64,000 nt of DNA from NCBI GenBank assembly GCA_030765045.1, contig CM060969.1, positions 42,218,716-42,282,715 on the forward strand, written 5' to 3'. Made by a program: the position numbers and the translations under genes. Below are positions 46,593-59,624 of this stretch, piece by piece. The notes under the pieces are model-generated. The model was not told the origin of the DNA. It saw only the letters and a list, made by a program, of their open reading frames with translations, and made no database searches. Position 1 is the stretch's first letter. Each line of letters opens with the position of its first letter. Origin of the DNA: Tenodera sinensis. Taxonomy: Eukaryota > Arthropoda > Insecta > Mantodea > Mantidae.

Positions 46593-47020
46593 TAGATCCC
46601 TACTCACTCATATGGTAAATTACTTTATGTACTTTTTAAGCGGTATAAGCATTTTCAGAAAGCATCTTATTGCTAATTTTCTTGTAGGTGCAAGAGGAAT
46701 ATGGGAATAAAGCGATAGTGAAGTGTTTTAAGAGCTGGTTGCTACGCGATGCCTTTGAAATACCGTTCCTGTAGCAACGCCAAGAGATAAACAAACGAAT
46801 AATACATTCCTATTTGAAAAAGGCATAAGTGTTGGCAAATTCAAACAAATAAGAAAGAATACCTCGGAAATGTTTCACTCAAAAGAAAAATGTATTTGAC
46901 ATAAATTGTGTATTTTAACCATATCCACATCTTTTAATTAGTAAGCTTTTGTCTGCCTATTACTGTTCACCATTTATGCAAAAATCATCCAGAATGAAGA
47001 GGAAAATCCCAGAAAATTCT
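46593..47020 (-). mobile_element. HINE-like partial copy 10
   Basis: The head-side part is preserved: TACTCACTCATATGG region, AGAAAGCATCTTATTGCTAA, TTCTTGTAGGTGCAAGAGGA. The copy runs to the AATGAAGAGGAAAATCCCAG block. It stops before the tail. Confidence 0.7.
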
Positions 47021-47400
47021 AGTTCTGACTTAGAAACTGACATGGAATCGCTTGCTTATGTCTGTCACTGGATACTGACTGACTGGTTGTGAGTGTATAC
47101 ACCATAGGCACTAGCTGATTCACACTCCGACTGAAGTAGAGGGGTGAGGAATAGCAATTAATTACGTGAGCGTCCACAAACAGACAAGGTTTGACATGAC
47201 TGCTCTAACTGATCACAACAAACGAAATGCAGAGGAGGTGACAATTAAAATGCATAGGAGATGATAATGAAACTGTGATAAGTTTTTTTTGTGAATGAAG
47301 GCTGTCATTAGTTGAAATATGAAATCGTTATGCATATGACAGATTTCAATCAAGTCACGTGTGCGTGCAGTTGTGTAGTTTATGTTTAAGAGGATTAATT
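47021..47400. other. Unassigned DNA
   Basis: No supported feature between a HINE-like fragment and an LTR. Confidence 0.4.
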
Positions 47401-47404
47401 ATAC

Positions 47405-48003
47405 TGTGACGTCGGGCTCTGTGCACAACAAAGGATGGGCGAGGCCAAGCTACTTCACACCATATGCCGTGCCGGCGAGCGGGCAAACACATTCAAGGAC
47501 AAGTTGCCTCGCGCGACTGCTGAGTGCATATGACTGTCAACAATCGAAGCGACAGAAGCAAAAGATGTTTTCAGAATATATGCAAGACTTCTAACTATAG
47601 GATCATTTCCTGTATATGTGTATGGAACTCGTGAAAGGTCTGTGTGACGTAATCCCAGTATATAAAGAGGCCTGAAAAGAACAGTTGTGAGTGAGTTTTA
47701 GAGCTGAGTTACGGACATGAGTCGGTCACTGTGTCGGCAGGTGTGAGACAGCTGTGTGTGTCGTCAGAAGAAAATTCAACGAGCGTCACCAGTGATTGTA
47801 AGTTGTAATTAGTGCATTAGAGACAGAGAAAACCAAGAAAGATACTAAAAGGATGAGCAAGGTTGTGAGAAGTAAAAAGTTAACACTAGTGAGAGCCCGA
47901 AAGACAACACACTGCGTTAACGACGAGAAGTATTTGTAGTAAAATTTTAGAAGAGAATAAGCTGATAGAAAGATAACCGGACTGATTTTTGTCATTTGTC
48001 ACA
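47405..48003 (+). mobile_element. LTR family copy 2 (solo LTR, complete)
   Basis: Starts TGTGAC at 47405 and ends GTCACA at 48003, with target duplication ATAC at 47401-47404 and 48004-48007. CRE-like TGACGTAA at 47645-47652 precedes TATAAAGAGG at 47661-47670. The polyadenylation region has AGAATAAG in place of AATAAA. Clearly homologous to copy 1 along its whole length but diverged and lacking the GT tract. No internal region adjoins it. Confidence 0.9.
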
Positions 48004-48007
48004 ATAC

Positions 48008-48533
48008 ACTTTTAAACCATTTGATCAGAGATAAGAGCATTTCCATTCGATAGATTTTAAAATACCTGGGACAAATTTACAGAGAGTTATGACCTCCTCT
48101 CTGGCTGTAGAAATATACGTCAACAGAACGTTGCCTCACATGGTAGGCCAACTACATGTTGGTACCAGCTCATGGCCTTAAAGAGAAACCTGGATAACAT
48201 TGCACATGTACTGACTGCTATTGTCGTAATAAATTTCTTCAAGTACATTTCAATTACATTGCAATACACATTTCATCCGCGCTTGTTGGAAAATGAAATA
48301 TGGACTACTTTATGGGTTGGAAGTGTATATGTTACAGTGCCTCCTTTTTAAGCAGACAATTAATTTATATCAGCAACTGTAATCCTAAATGGAGGTTCTA
48401 GATCATAACTCTGAATGTCCTCACGCCATTCGTCTTATATGTAAACAAGGCCTCCGTCAACTCCTCTCATGGTAGTCTATTGGGTTCCTCTTTTTTATTT
48501 TCAGAATTTCGCACTATAAAATATTCAATTATT
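48008..48533. other. Spacer between two opposite LTRs
   Basis: About 530 bp separate LTR copies 2 (+) and 4 (-). There is no tRNA-primer site, polypurine tract or gag/pol frame, so this is not the interior of one element. The two LTRs are in opposite orientation and have separate target duplications. Confidence 0.6.
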
Positions 48534-48537
48534 ATAT

Positions 48538-49234
48538 TGTGACAAACTGACAAAAGTCCAGTTCCATTACTTTTCTATCATTTTATTTTCACAAAAACCA
48601 GTGCTCTTCTACTGACGTTAACACAATCTACAGTTTGCCAACAGAAAGAAAGTCTCTGACAAGAATTTGCTGCCCTTAATCTGTTTGGAAACAGAGCGAC
48701 AAAAGGGGTAAAACTATTTAGAAAACTGTCCTAGTATCATAAACAAGGAGAGCGAGGTAGAGTGTCGGACCCATATTTAATCGTCAACTCCCCTCCGCCG
48801 GCCCCCGTACCTCTTCCCTCAAGGAGTTTCTGTGCTGTGGTAAACTCTACAGTCTTTCGTGATATTACAACTCCTAACCACTTTCTTCTCGTAACCTTTA
48901 CTCAGTCCTTTCACTGTGTTCACGCCGCTGACTGACACTGATCGACTAATGTCTGTAATCATCGCACTCTGCTGCTACCTCGCCTCCTTATTTAGCCAAG
49001 ATGACGTAACACGGACCTTTCGTGAGGTTGTTCAAACAAGCCGGCCACCGGATGCCCCTGGAAGTTCTAGAAACATTTTGTGTTGCCGCTTGATTGTTGT
49101 TAGTCACTGTTTGCACGAGTGAGCGCTGTAGAGAAGCTTGATTGTGAATGCCTTTATTTGCTCGCCGCCCTAGTATGTGGTGAGAGTAGCATAGCCTCGA
49201 CCGTTCTTTGTTTTGTGCCGCGCCCGTAGTCACA
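48538..49234 (-). mobile_element. LTR family copy 4 (solo, complete, with a nested insert)
   Basis: Plus-strand edges are TGTGAC at 48538 and GTCACA at 49234, with target duplication ATAT at 48534-48537 and 49235-49238. The minus-strand promoter block is TTACGTCA (49002-49009) then TAAATAA; AATAAA is at 48582-48587 on the minus strand. A 211-bp insert at 48635-48845 explains its greater length (697 versus about 600 bp). It belongs to the same subfamily as copy 5, sharing the block around 49037-49108. Confidence 0.9.
48635..48845. mobile_element. 211-bp insert with 8-bp target duplication (hAT-type MITE?)
   Basis: TCTACAGT occurs at 48627-48634 and 48846-48853. LTR copy 3 has the uninterrupted site, with a single TCTACAGT at 22546-22553 in the same context (TTAACACA before, CTTTCG after). 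The insert starts TTGCCAACAG and ends CTGTGGTAAAC, an imperfect inverted pair. An 8-bp duplication and short inverted ends suit hAT-type non-autonomous elements; no transposase is present. Confidence 0.75.
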
Positions 49235-49375
49235 ATATTAAAAGCAATACGCCATATGCAAGCTGTTAGGTGTATAAGTGCAGCTATTTTAATATCACTG
49301 GCCTACGAAGATTTTGCGTCACGGAATATTTATATCATAATGGTCAATTTGGATGCTTTGATTTTGAAAATAATA

Positions 49376-49629
49376 ATAACAACAATAACACTAATAGCAA
49401 TAACAGTAATAATAGTAATAACAACAGCAACAACAACAATAATAACAACAACAGCAGCAACAGCGGCAACAACAGCAGCAACAACCGCAAGAACAACCAC
49501 AACAACAACCACAACAACAACCACAACAACAACCACAACAACAACCACAACAACCACAACAACAACAACCACAACAACAACAACCACAACAACAACAACA
49601 ATAACAACAACAACAACAACAACAACAAC

Positions 49630-49711
<82 letters not shown>
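49376..49711. repeat. Long ACA/AAT trinucleotide tract
   Basis: An imperfect tract of about 336 bp: AAT/ACA units with interruptions, then ACAACAACC/ACA units (about 49480-49630), then nearly pure (AAT)n (49628-49711). The polyasparagine, polythreonine and polyleucine frames on both strands are translations of the repeat. Confidence 0.95.
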
Positions 49712-49712
<1 letters not shown>

Positions 49713-50768
49713 GTTTTTGAGTATCGCGTACAGATTTTTAACACAATGTGAAATTTCAGAATAATTCTTCAATATTCCTACAACAACGTTTCCAATTTTC
49801 CTGCCAGTAGACTCTAGTTTCATCTATGCTCGCCCTTATTTCCTCATTGTCTTCGCAAAGTAGATTCATCAGGTGTGTTGATATTTGTGGATTTGGTCAG
49901 GAATGTTTTAAACTGAGTTGGTTCACTTTTTGCAATAGATATGTACGCTGAAACTAATGCTCTGCACAAATCCTTACAATACACTAAAAATTTGGAAGAC
50001 TCTGCTTAAGTACTTGTCACTGGACCATTAATACATTCATATAAAGCGTGAAATAGCCGTCATGTTACCAATGTTACAAATTAAATGTTATATTACTTGT
50101 GAACCTTGATCCGCCACTGTACCTTTACTAATCATCACAACTGAAAATATCCTTAAATCCCTCAACGATAACTTGCATTACTGCTCACTCTGGTCATATT
50201 TAATCTACTGTGAACTCAGAACTAGCAACATGTTGCTTCCCAACACCTCAACACAACTATAAGGTTGTATAAAATTTGAAGACTTACAAATAACTAATTT
50301 AATGTCCACCTACAGGTATCAATCCTAAGACCAGGGGGTATGAAGCGATATAACAGATTAGGAGTATTAATCAAGTACATGGCAGTGGAGTAACTCCGCG
50401 TTCGTATATATAGCGGGCTCATGTAGCTTGAGAAAGCAGGATGCTCAATCTTCTTCCAACTGCAGGATAGTAATCCAATAACGGGGCATTAAAGGAGTTA
50501 GATGGCGACTTATTAAAATAGTTCTGTTGCCACTTTTATGTGACTGTGCAAATATGTGAATATTATTTTAAAAAGAACTTTCCTTTTGCAACGTTGTGCA
50601 ATTTATGTGAAAAGCGGAAAATATTTATTCACATAAAAATTCAGAAAATATTAATTTTATGTGTAAAAAAACTTAAAATATTTGTTCCGGTATGAATAAC
50701 CAGAACATTGAACTCAGTTTTAGGTTGGTAATAGAACGAATACAAAAGATGTACTTACCTAAAAATCC

Positions 50769-50770
<2 letters not shown>
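49712..50770. other. Unassigned DNA between two trinucleotide tracts
   Basis: No supported feature was seen. Confidence 0.4.
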
Positions 50771-51086
<316 letters not shown>

Positions 51087-53807
51087 ATAAAGCTAAATTA
51101 TTATATCTCAATAATTGACAAGTAATTGTTTCGAAGTTCATAGCAACTCCACATTTGCACACTGCCACACAGAGTCGTGAAATTGAAATTAAATATTCTG
51201 TATTATTTATGGACCCTCTTTAACTACTTTTGTCAACGTTTCATCCTACATTGGGTGTGAAACAACGTTTAATTTTGCTCAGAGGTTCTACGTGATGTAA
51301 GTCCACCGTCTTTACTTTCCTTCCCAAGGAAGCCATGCTAAATGTTATAAAAATCAAAGGAATTCTTGTGAGATATTTCAAATTAGTGTCGTAAAAGATT
51401 ATTTTACTGAAGTGAAATTTTATGTAAAATGGTGAATGTTGGAATCTCAGCAATCCTATCAGTATCGCACATAAAGATGGCAAACCTGCGTACGTTGCTA
51501 ACTCTAGTTTTCGTTGAAGTTCCTTGGACTCTGTCGAGGCACTAAATCATTTATTTCTATTGAGTAATTTATATGTAAATACGAGACTTTACATGTAATT
51601 TTCAGTTGGCAGTGAATCAAGCCGTGTTCGATTCAAGCTATTATCATTAGAAAACGATTTATCCTTGTTGTAGGTGGAAACGTTATCAAAAAGTGGAGTG
51701 TAGAGGTGTGAAGTGTGTAGGATCTTGTACACAAAGCAATATCGATTCCCCCACTGCTCGCCCACAGTTGGTGTATCGGCTGGTAGAGAAATGACTTGCA
51801 CGTCCTTGATGGCCTCGCGTATATCATACCAGTGCTACCACTACTACAGAAAGAGAAAAAGTATCACAGCGACTTTCTCGCGAGTTACTGCATTGTGCAG
51901 CTGTAAGATAATGCCTCAAGTCACCTTAATAACGTCGTCCAACCCTCCCCTTCTCCATCTATCTCTCAGGGTAATATCTTACCGTTTTATTGTATTCTTT
52001 TGTGATTTGTTTTTCGTACCTCCTTCCCGATGCAACTGTGGAACAAGCATTTCATTGTAAGGACTGGTTAACAAGTGTGGGTATGTATGTATTGTCATTA
52101 ATAATGTATATCGCCTGGAGTACAATGGGTAATTTACAATAAACTGAGAAACAGGAGAAACAATGAATATTTCACACGTGCCCTTATGTAGACAAACAGC
52201 GATGTCAGCTACTGGAACTACTGTAGCTTCCAAATTTAGAAATTCTGTGTGTGGAGCTTAAGGAATTTCCAGAAAAGTATTACGTCACGGTCTCTCCACA
52301 AGTGACATTAAAGGAGTAAGACAACACTATGGTGATATATCTTATAACCAAGGAGCGGGGTTTTAGTAGATAAACATAGGAATGATATTAACAGCACGAA
52401 GTATAGAGCCGGCAGCTAGCGTGATGGTTGAGGATACGACAGGCCCACCCCTACACAACAGCCTGTTTCTTGCGAATGCTGTACGTTATATTTGGTTGTT
52501 TTATTTTTTTATTTTATTTTTTTTTTTTTCTTCTCTTTATTGCGTCTGTCCAATAACACAAAATGGTTTACTATTTGCTACGAACAGGACTTCCTATATG
52601 AAGAAAGCTGCCACAGCAATACAGTAAGCATTTCCAAAACTAAAACTTGTCTAGCATAGTCTCCAACGAGTTGCGGAAGAAACTATATCCTGTTTTCCAT
52701 ATGTAAATGCTTTTATAGCCAACACGAGAAAGATACTTTGCAAAACACCTTCCAAAATCAAAATACTTAAACAGATGGCACATGGAATTCACTTGCTTCC
52801 ACAACCAAATGTAACACAATGGGGGACATGGCTACAGGCTACAGTATATTATACTCGATATTACCAATTTGCAAAGAGCACACAGCAAAAACTGTTTACG
52901 TTTGCAGGGAGTGTATCAACACTTCACAAGAAATTGGCTGAAATTTGTGCTTAACAGTTGAATTCAATTTCTACTAGAGATATTTTAAGGGTTTATAATG
53001 TATATTATTGTTCTTAAATATGTTTAGATATTTTCCTGTTTCCTGTTGTGGAGCATAACTTGGAATATGGTATTGCTCACATTAGTTTAAAATTAGTTGT
53101 TTGAATGCACATGCAAACTTGTATGTTAACTGTAATGCTACATATAACTTAAAATCAAGCCATATTATTGAGAAACCAAGGTTGCTAGAAAAACTCTAAG
53201 CTTTAACACTGTTCGATGTTCACACAAACAACACCGACGATTCACTCAAAACTGTTCTAGCACTGCCTTTTCAACCCTTGCCAGCTCGCTTGTATAGCTA
53301 AGTTAAAGTGCCGGCGAATTTCTGGAGGTTTTTTGAAACTTCTCTCCAAAATAAGCACATGAACGGCTTTTAGAACTGTGTGTAATAGGGTTTTTATTCT
53401 GACCGCCCCAATCTCGTTGAGCCGCGTGTTTGCAAGTAGTGGTATGAGAGCGAGCTCTTTTGATGTGTGGACGGGAGTTCATTAGCAAGTTCCTTGGAGT
53501 AGTTCAGGCAATTAGGGTTCTTGCAAATTCAATCGACCAGAAAACCATTAAAGGTGATATCCATGTAAAGTCAGAATCAGGCTGTTGCCAGGCTCGATGA
53601 GTAAATACTGAACACTACAGAGGTAAGAAAATTCTCTTAATTTCAACATTACGCAGAGAAACGGCGTTTCATATACAAGTTAGCAGTTTTACGAGCTGGC
53701 AATACCTTTAGAAACGTTGGCGGGAGTAATGTTATAATTTGCGTCTTTTTCGGCGAGTTTTACAGTCCTATAGAAGTTCCTACTATTGGCATCGCCCTCG
53801 GCACTTC
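51087..53807. other. Unassigned DNA, 2.7 kb
   Basis: Short frames (51241-51483 -, 51713-52060 +, 52382-52627 +, 53303-53488 -) have no recognised domains. A T-rich tract lies at 52500-52530. No element ends were recognised. Confidence 0.4.
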
Positions 53808-54068
53808 AAGGCCGCCCATAGTGGCTTATTTGGGTAGGTTTAACGCCCGCTTTTCCTACTACGGCACCACAGGCGCTGACACTGATGATACATGGAATGA
53901 AGATGGAGCACCGGTGGAATGAGATGGCGGGGCAAACAGGAGAACCCGGAGGAAACTCGCCCCAGCGCCGGTTCGTCTAGCACAAATCCCACATGCGGTT
54001 GCCTGGGATCGAACCCGGGTCACTTTGGTGAGAAGTGAATGGTCTAACCACTCGGCTACGGCGCGCCC
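53808..54068 (-). mobile_element. tRNA-derived SINE, related to the one at 3.6 kb
   Basis: The minus-strand head has the A box TAGCCGAGTGGTTAG (about 54043-54058) and the B box GGTTCGATCCC (54006-54017), both close to consensus. It is followed by CCGGCGCTGGGGCGAGTTTCC and a CCTGTTTGCCCCGCCA block, which also occurs, diverged, in the 3555-3879 SINE. The tail is not A-rich, and no duplication was found, so the distal end is approximate. Confidence 0.8.
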
Positions 54069-54969
54069 ACCCTTTAGTGTGTAGCTTAACATTTTTGCGA
54101 CTGACAGCAACATGCATTTCGCCTTATTATTATGGAAGCAGTTATTTTTCAACCGTAAAGCCTGGATACGTCAGATGTTAGCAGGAATAGTTCAATAGTT
54201 GCCATTTTGAGTAATAAGACTCCAAAACAGTCGGCAACTCACTTCAAATACATTTAGCCTCCAATAAATTTATCACCAACTTAGGTGGTGTTGTTTATTC
54301 TCACATCCACCCACTGATACTTGGAGATACAGATCCCATAGTTCTTCAATGAAGCAGCTGACAGCAGATATACTGGAGAACGACATTGGAGGTGACGTCA
54401 AAAGATGACGCACATGCACCATCATCATCAGCTCGTTGAGCATTTTATCTTGGGTTGACTTATTTTGGCAGATTCAGATTATAACAGCAGTGTAACCACG
54501 GATAAAGATAAATGAGATTAACTTAATTGTATGAAATTCTATTTGCTTTATTATAGTAATGTTTTTCCAGATTCTATTGAATTACTATATACTGGAAAAC
54601 AACACTGTTAATGATTAGCTCCATACCTTGGCATTTATTATTATACTCTCCTGCAACTCCTGAAGTACCCGATTCGGCAGGAAAACGGGAATGTTTCCCG
54701 TCCTCCCTCGAGTTCTGAGGTATGAGCTCGAGTCGGAATGTGTACATGAATTGAATGTTCATAATTAAAAAAAACAACGTGAACAGACAGAATAGCAAAT
54801 AACTGAAGAGCATTTCGATCAGAATTGTTCCAAAACCGCCGATATGACCTTAGGTTGCATGTTAAGGGCCGCATATAAATGAAAAAGCTATCTAATATCG
54901 AGGGTTTACATAATAAATTTTCTTTTCCAAAATGTGAATTCATCCCTTGAAAACGACATTGATTTTCTT
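54069..54969. other. Unassigned DNA
   Basis: No supported feature; an ATC tract of four units lies at 54420-54430. Confidence 0.4.
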
Positions 54970-55630
54970 ACCTGGAAGTACTATTCCATCCCAAAACTCA
55001 ATGTGCAAGTTTCAATAGAAGTACTATTTTGAGATTCCCTGAATAGAAGAAGAATAAAATTAGTACCTAAGACGCGTGTCTGTGAATGTGAGAACATAAT
55101 TCAAAAGTGGAAAGCTGGTTAAATACCGAACATAGTATTTAAGTCTGTCTTTCGAGAATGTGACACGTAGATTTTCTAGAAACCCCTTCACACATCAGGA
55201 TACCATTTGCATGAAAATGTTTCGTTATTTTTGTTTTACCAAAATGGTTCGAATGAAATGCAATTGCTCGTAGATTTAAGATATGTTCATGACAAATAAA
55301 ATGATATCCTGAATTTTCTGCTAGCAACCTATGATGTCCTCTTCATTCTGAATGACTTTTGTATAGCTGGCAAAACAAAGGAGATAAAATAAAATTTGTC
55401 TTCACAAAAATGTAGGTAGATCTCAGTGAAACTAAAATTAATTTCAAGTGCTTTTTTGTGACGTTAACCATTTCTAAGATATTCCTTGTTATTAGTTTAA
55501 ACTATCGTGTGCTAAGTCGCTATTCATTTTTTCTTGTGTTCATGCAAGGAGCATGAAGTTTCAAATCCAGAACAGAGCATTTTAAAAATCTGACTAACGC
55601 TTTACCTAAAGCCATATGTGCAAATGTGTA
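54970..55630 (+). mobile_element. HINE-like copy 11
   Basis: Aligns from TGGAAGTACTATTCCATCCC through GTGACACGTAGATTTTCTAG, TCCTGAATTTTCTGCTAGC and the TTAACCATTTCTAAGATATTCC block to about 55630. The terminal inverted-repeat motif is eroded on both sides. Confidence 0.7.
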
Positions 55631-57229
55631 ATGAAAATTGGTCTCGATTAACAAGCAGAAGGGATAAGATTAAGCTTTTTTAGCTGTTTTACTGAAGATA
55701 GAGTAGTGAAAGCAACATGATACCGTAGTTCTCTTGTGTACGTCAGCTTTAGATGCCTTCTCCAATATCCCGATCTTCGATGGACCCGTTGCCAACTGCT
55801 CCAGTGGTGAATTATGAGATATTTTTCCCCGGGTATTTGGGTGGGCGGGTGTGAGGAAAAACAACACTGGAGATTAATGATGAGCTGTTTGAAACAAGTT
55901 ATGAAGTATCTGAAGTCAGTGATCAAATTGTTCCTGAATCTTTTTTGAAATTGTACCTACTGACTTACACAATTCTGAATCTATATCTACATTTTATTGA
56001 AATACATCAACAACTTCCCACATTTGTGGGAAACTTGACAAACTAAACAAAAAGATAAATAATATTAGTAAGTCACTACACAAACGTTGGAGTTTAGGTT
56101 TAACAAAGTCATAATATAGTGATAGAATAGATATAGATGTGTGTGTATACATACTGCTATACAAGATGAATGTCATGCTTTTGTGATATATATTGAAATT
56201 ATGTAATTATATAATTTTAAATATACTGTACGTACATTTTACAGAACTTCCATGATATAATTGATATTATTTTACAGGAAGAATTTTCCTTCTTTCGCAC
56301 TTTTTCAATAAGCATGAGAACCACTTTCTCTTTACAGGTACCAACAGTAGTCTGCGTTCATGTTAACTTCCAACGACCATGGTGTCTTCTTTCAAATGCC
56401 ATGATTCCCAGTTGTTTGAAAAACCAATTCTGAAAACCTAATGTGATAAAAAAGCCGATTACACCGTTCAATTCAGTGCAAAAACTTATTTGAGAACATG
56501 CATTTATTTGAAAACATACATTTGATGTAGAGCAGTGTTATAGTATCTGCTAACGTCTGAGGTATTAAGACTTTACGGCTTAGAGATAAGTTTCTGTAAT
56601 AGTAATGAGGAACGTAATTTCCGCGAGTCACAGAAATGCTAATCGGAAAGTTTCCTTGGGACGACCGTTAATACAATCCCAAAATGCCTTATACGCTACG
56701 CACTGTCGATAATGAATCATAGTCACTTCTGTAGGCTTGTAAAACACGAACGAAAAAGACACAAATTTAAGAAATACACGTTCTTTTACAAACTTAAATT
56801 CCGCCTACCGCTTGAATCCCTATTAACGTTCCTACAGATGCGTATGTCACCAGCTTTCAGTTTTTCATGAAGCACATTTTTTTCCCTCAGTGATTTGCTG
56901 GGCATTGTGAATATAACTGATTTGCAGGTATGCCTTGAGATAGTGTTTTATAGATGATTTCATTAGCACCCTTATTTCCTTATTACTGGCTTAACTAATT
57001 GCTTTTTCTTAACACGGAAGTTGACTAATGACGTATTCTCATGAAGTGTAACACACACAAATTATTTATTGAAATTATTTATCTATCTCTTCATCTTTCC
57101 GGTGTCAACCATATCAGCTTTCCTTTGTTTTGTGTACCACAGACCCTTCCCTATTGTGTTGTTTAGGATAAATTTTTCAGTACTTGATACATTTTTGAAG
57201 TGTTAAAGACAAGATCATGTTATACGAGC
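55631..57229. other. Unassigned DNA
   Basis: AT-rich; short frames at 55648-55926 and 55994-56176 (-) are unrecognised. Confidence 0.4.
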
Positions 57230-57420
57230 CGTGTTTTTAAAGTAAGTACGATTTAAATTTTGGCACTACAGCGCTGCAGTCGAAATTCTGAGCATGCTCA
57301 ACCTCCTCGACTCGTTAAGAAGCCAGACGCAGCTGTTAGTGACCATCATATTATTTTTTTTCCTATTGTTTGAGCGTTTCGAAATGTTGAAGCCAATCGA
57401 ATGATGAGAAAAAACACTAT
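57230..57420 (+). mobile_element. Possible mariner-like terminal remnant
   Basis: CGAGCCGTGTTTTTAAAGTAAG near 57226-57247 is reminiscent of mariner-type ends, which often contain a TACGAGG...AAAGTAA pattern. No transposase frame follows and no TA duplication can be paired. Weak. Confidence 0.2.
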
Positions 57421-59624
57421 TTACGGCTAATCACACTTTATTGCCTTCCAGTCAGCGTAGTGCTAACGTTACACTTAGATCATTTTTGTACACACTCAGA
57501 GCACAGAACAACTATCGAATCACAAATAAGAACCGTCGGATTACACTCGAACTCCTTATTCCAATACTTCACTATAAGCACGACTGGAACAACTACTACT
57601 TGCTACTTCTACTCCTCTTCGGACACAAGCGAGTCCCTCACATAGTTCTTTAGACAAAGGAAATGTTCCGGAAGGCGAATGATCGGGAGTGGCTGTGAGA
57701 GAACAGTCCAGACACCACACTGCTACATATTCTCCTTACATTCTGATTTGTCACCAAGGAGTTTTCATCTATTGCCTCGTCTGAAGAAATTCCTTGGTGG
57801 AAAACATTTCAACCACGATTACGTTAAAAAAGAGATGTAAACTTGGTTTTTATCACTTGGTTTCTTTGACAAAGACTTAGAAAAACTGGATTCCTATTAC
57901 GATAAGTAGCTAAATAAGGGCGGCAACTAAGTGTAACGGTTGTGAAAGGTGTAAGGCTATGAATGATAAAATATTTGGAACTCCATCAGCTGCTCCATCA
58001 GCACCTATCCAGCCTGCATTTCACATCGTCCTCTTCCTCACTATCATACTGCTTGGCTGACCAACTTCTTTCAGGTCTTCATTCTGTCCGGTCCATAGGT
58101 TATCCAAGAGGGATCTGACCTTAGAAATAGGCTTGTAAATCCAATGGGGTGTACGTTCTTCATACGGGCAAGGTACTTAGAAGAAGAAAATAATGCTCTA
58201 TTTTTTTTAATCATCCATACTTACTTCTAAAATACGCCTGGTACAAAGAGATTGGCCTTTGAAAGAGACTGTTTAAAGACCTGATGTCCCTCCAGCTTCC
58301 TACATCCCCATCCTATATGTCAATAAAACCTGAAATAAAGCAATTTCTCCCAACATGAAATAGATAGAAAAACAATCTGGTGCGAATAGGTTGTTGAAGA
58401 CTTAAAAAATAAACGATTATGCACAACTCTTATTTTATTTTAGTACTCTTTAATACCAAATTCTGTTAAATCAGATGCTTTAATATACAAATCAAATTAA
58501 CAAGCTAAAAATAAGAACAGTTCTGTAGGAGTAAGAGAATGTAATCTAACAGCAGAGCCTACCCCTACTCCCGAATGAAATTAACGCAACCCAGTGAAAA
58601 TTACAAGGTTGCCCCATTTGTTAAAATGAACGGAAACATATCTCTTGACTAACGCTGTGTATGGCTGTAAAACCAACATCATTTCGCATCATGCCTCATG
58701 CCCTATGAATCTGTTGATAGTAATTATAGCTAGTTGGAATTTTAATTCAAATTAAAACGGGCGCACGTCCCGATGCTATTATTGCAGTGTTGGTACGGCT
58801 ATCATAATGACGACCTTTGTTAAGTTTGTCACACAGTTCCACTTCAATATTAATGTGTCTGCTTGTGCAAAATTAGCTGCAATCTGTTTAGTTTTACCGA
58901 CAGACATAAACAAATATTACTTATCAGAAGTATGAGCAAAATTGCGGAATTGTGTCCCTATTTGCAGGTTTCCGCAAAACTGTCCATAATTCTTCTCAAT
59001 AGCTCGAATATTTGTGTGCATTGTGACCCTCAATGGTCCTGGTAGGCACCAGTTTTATTCAATTCTGGTGCTTTAGTGTTACATAGACACAGGTAAGTGA
59101 AAGAAAATATTTAAAGCGTTTATGAATTTCATCGAAATGAGTATTTTAACATGTAACAATCAGCATTGGTCCTTTTATATCGCGAATTGGTTCAGTTGAA
59201 TAGTGAATTCAATAGTGTTATCATCCTACCGATTTAATGAAAGATTAACTGTTATATTACAAGTTGTCAATGAAAATATTATCTAACACCGCTAATTGAA
59301 CCACTATTTGTTAAATGCTAACTTGTTACTTACATAACACATGACAAACGACATCTAGTAAAATCACTCACTAATTTGATATACAGTTTGCCATGATTTT
59401 ATATTTTAAAAATTATGTGTAGTATAACACTATAAAATGTGTCTGTCTGTTCACGTGCAATCATTAGCGGTTGAAAGATCAAAATTTAAATTTTTTCCCA
59501 ACTGTGTATTTGTTAGATTTTATTTCGTCCTTATACCCAAGGTATACTTTGCAGGACAGCATACATTTTACAGAATATATAGGAAACCTGTAGTTATACA
59601 ACTATTTTATTAGTTTTGTCGCTA
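57421..59624. other. Unassigned DNA
   Basis: No supported feature. Confidence 0.4.

Noticed and set aside
47405..49234. One complete LTR retrotransposon bounded by copies 2 and 4
   Set aside because: The LTRs are in opposite orientation, each has its own duplication, and the 530-bp spacer has no primer site or coding sequence.
49208..49823. Long frames of polyasparagine, polythreonine, polyleucine and polycysteine/tyrosine
   Set aside because: They are translations of the trinucleotide tract in all frames on both strands; no unique protein sequence supports a gene.
54001..54068. Genuine tRNA gene on the minus strand
   Set aside because: The A and B boxes are near consensus, but the sequence runs on into the same body as the SINE at 3.6 kb and the acceptor stem does not close.
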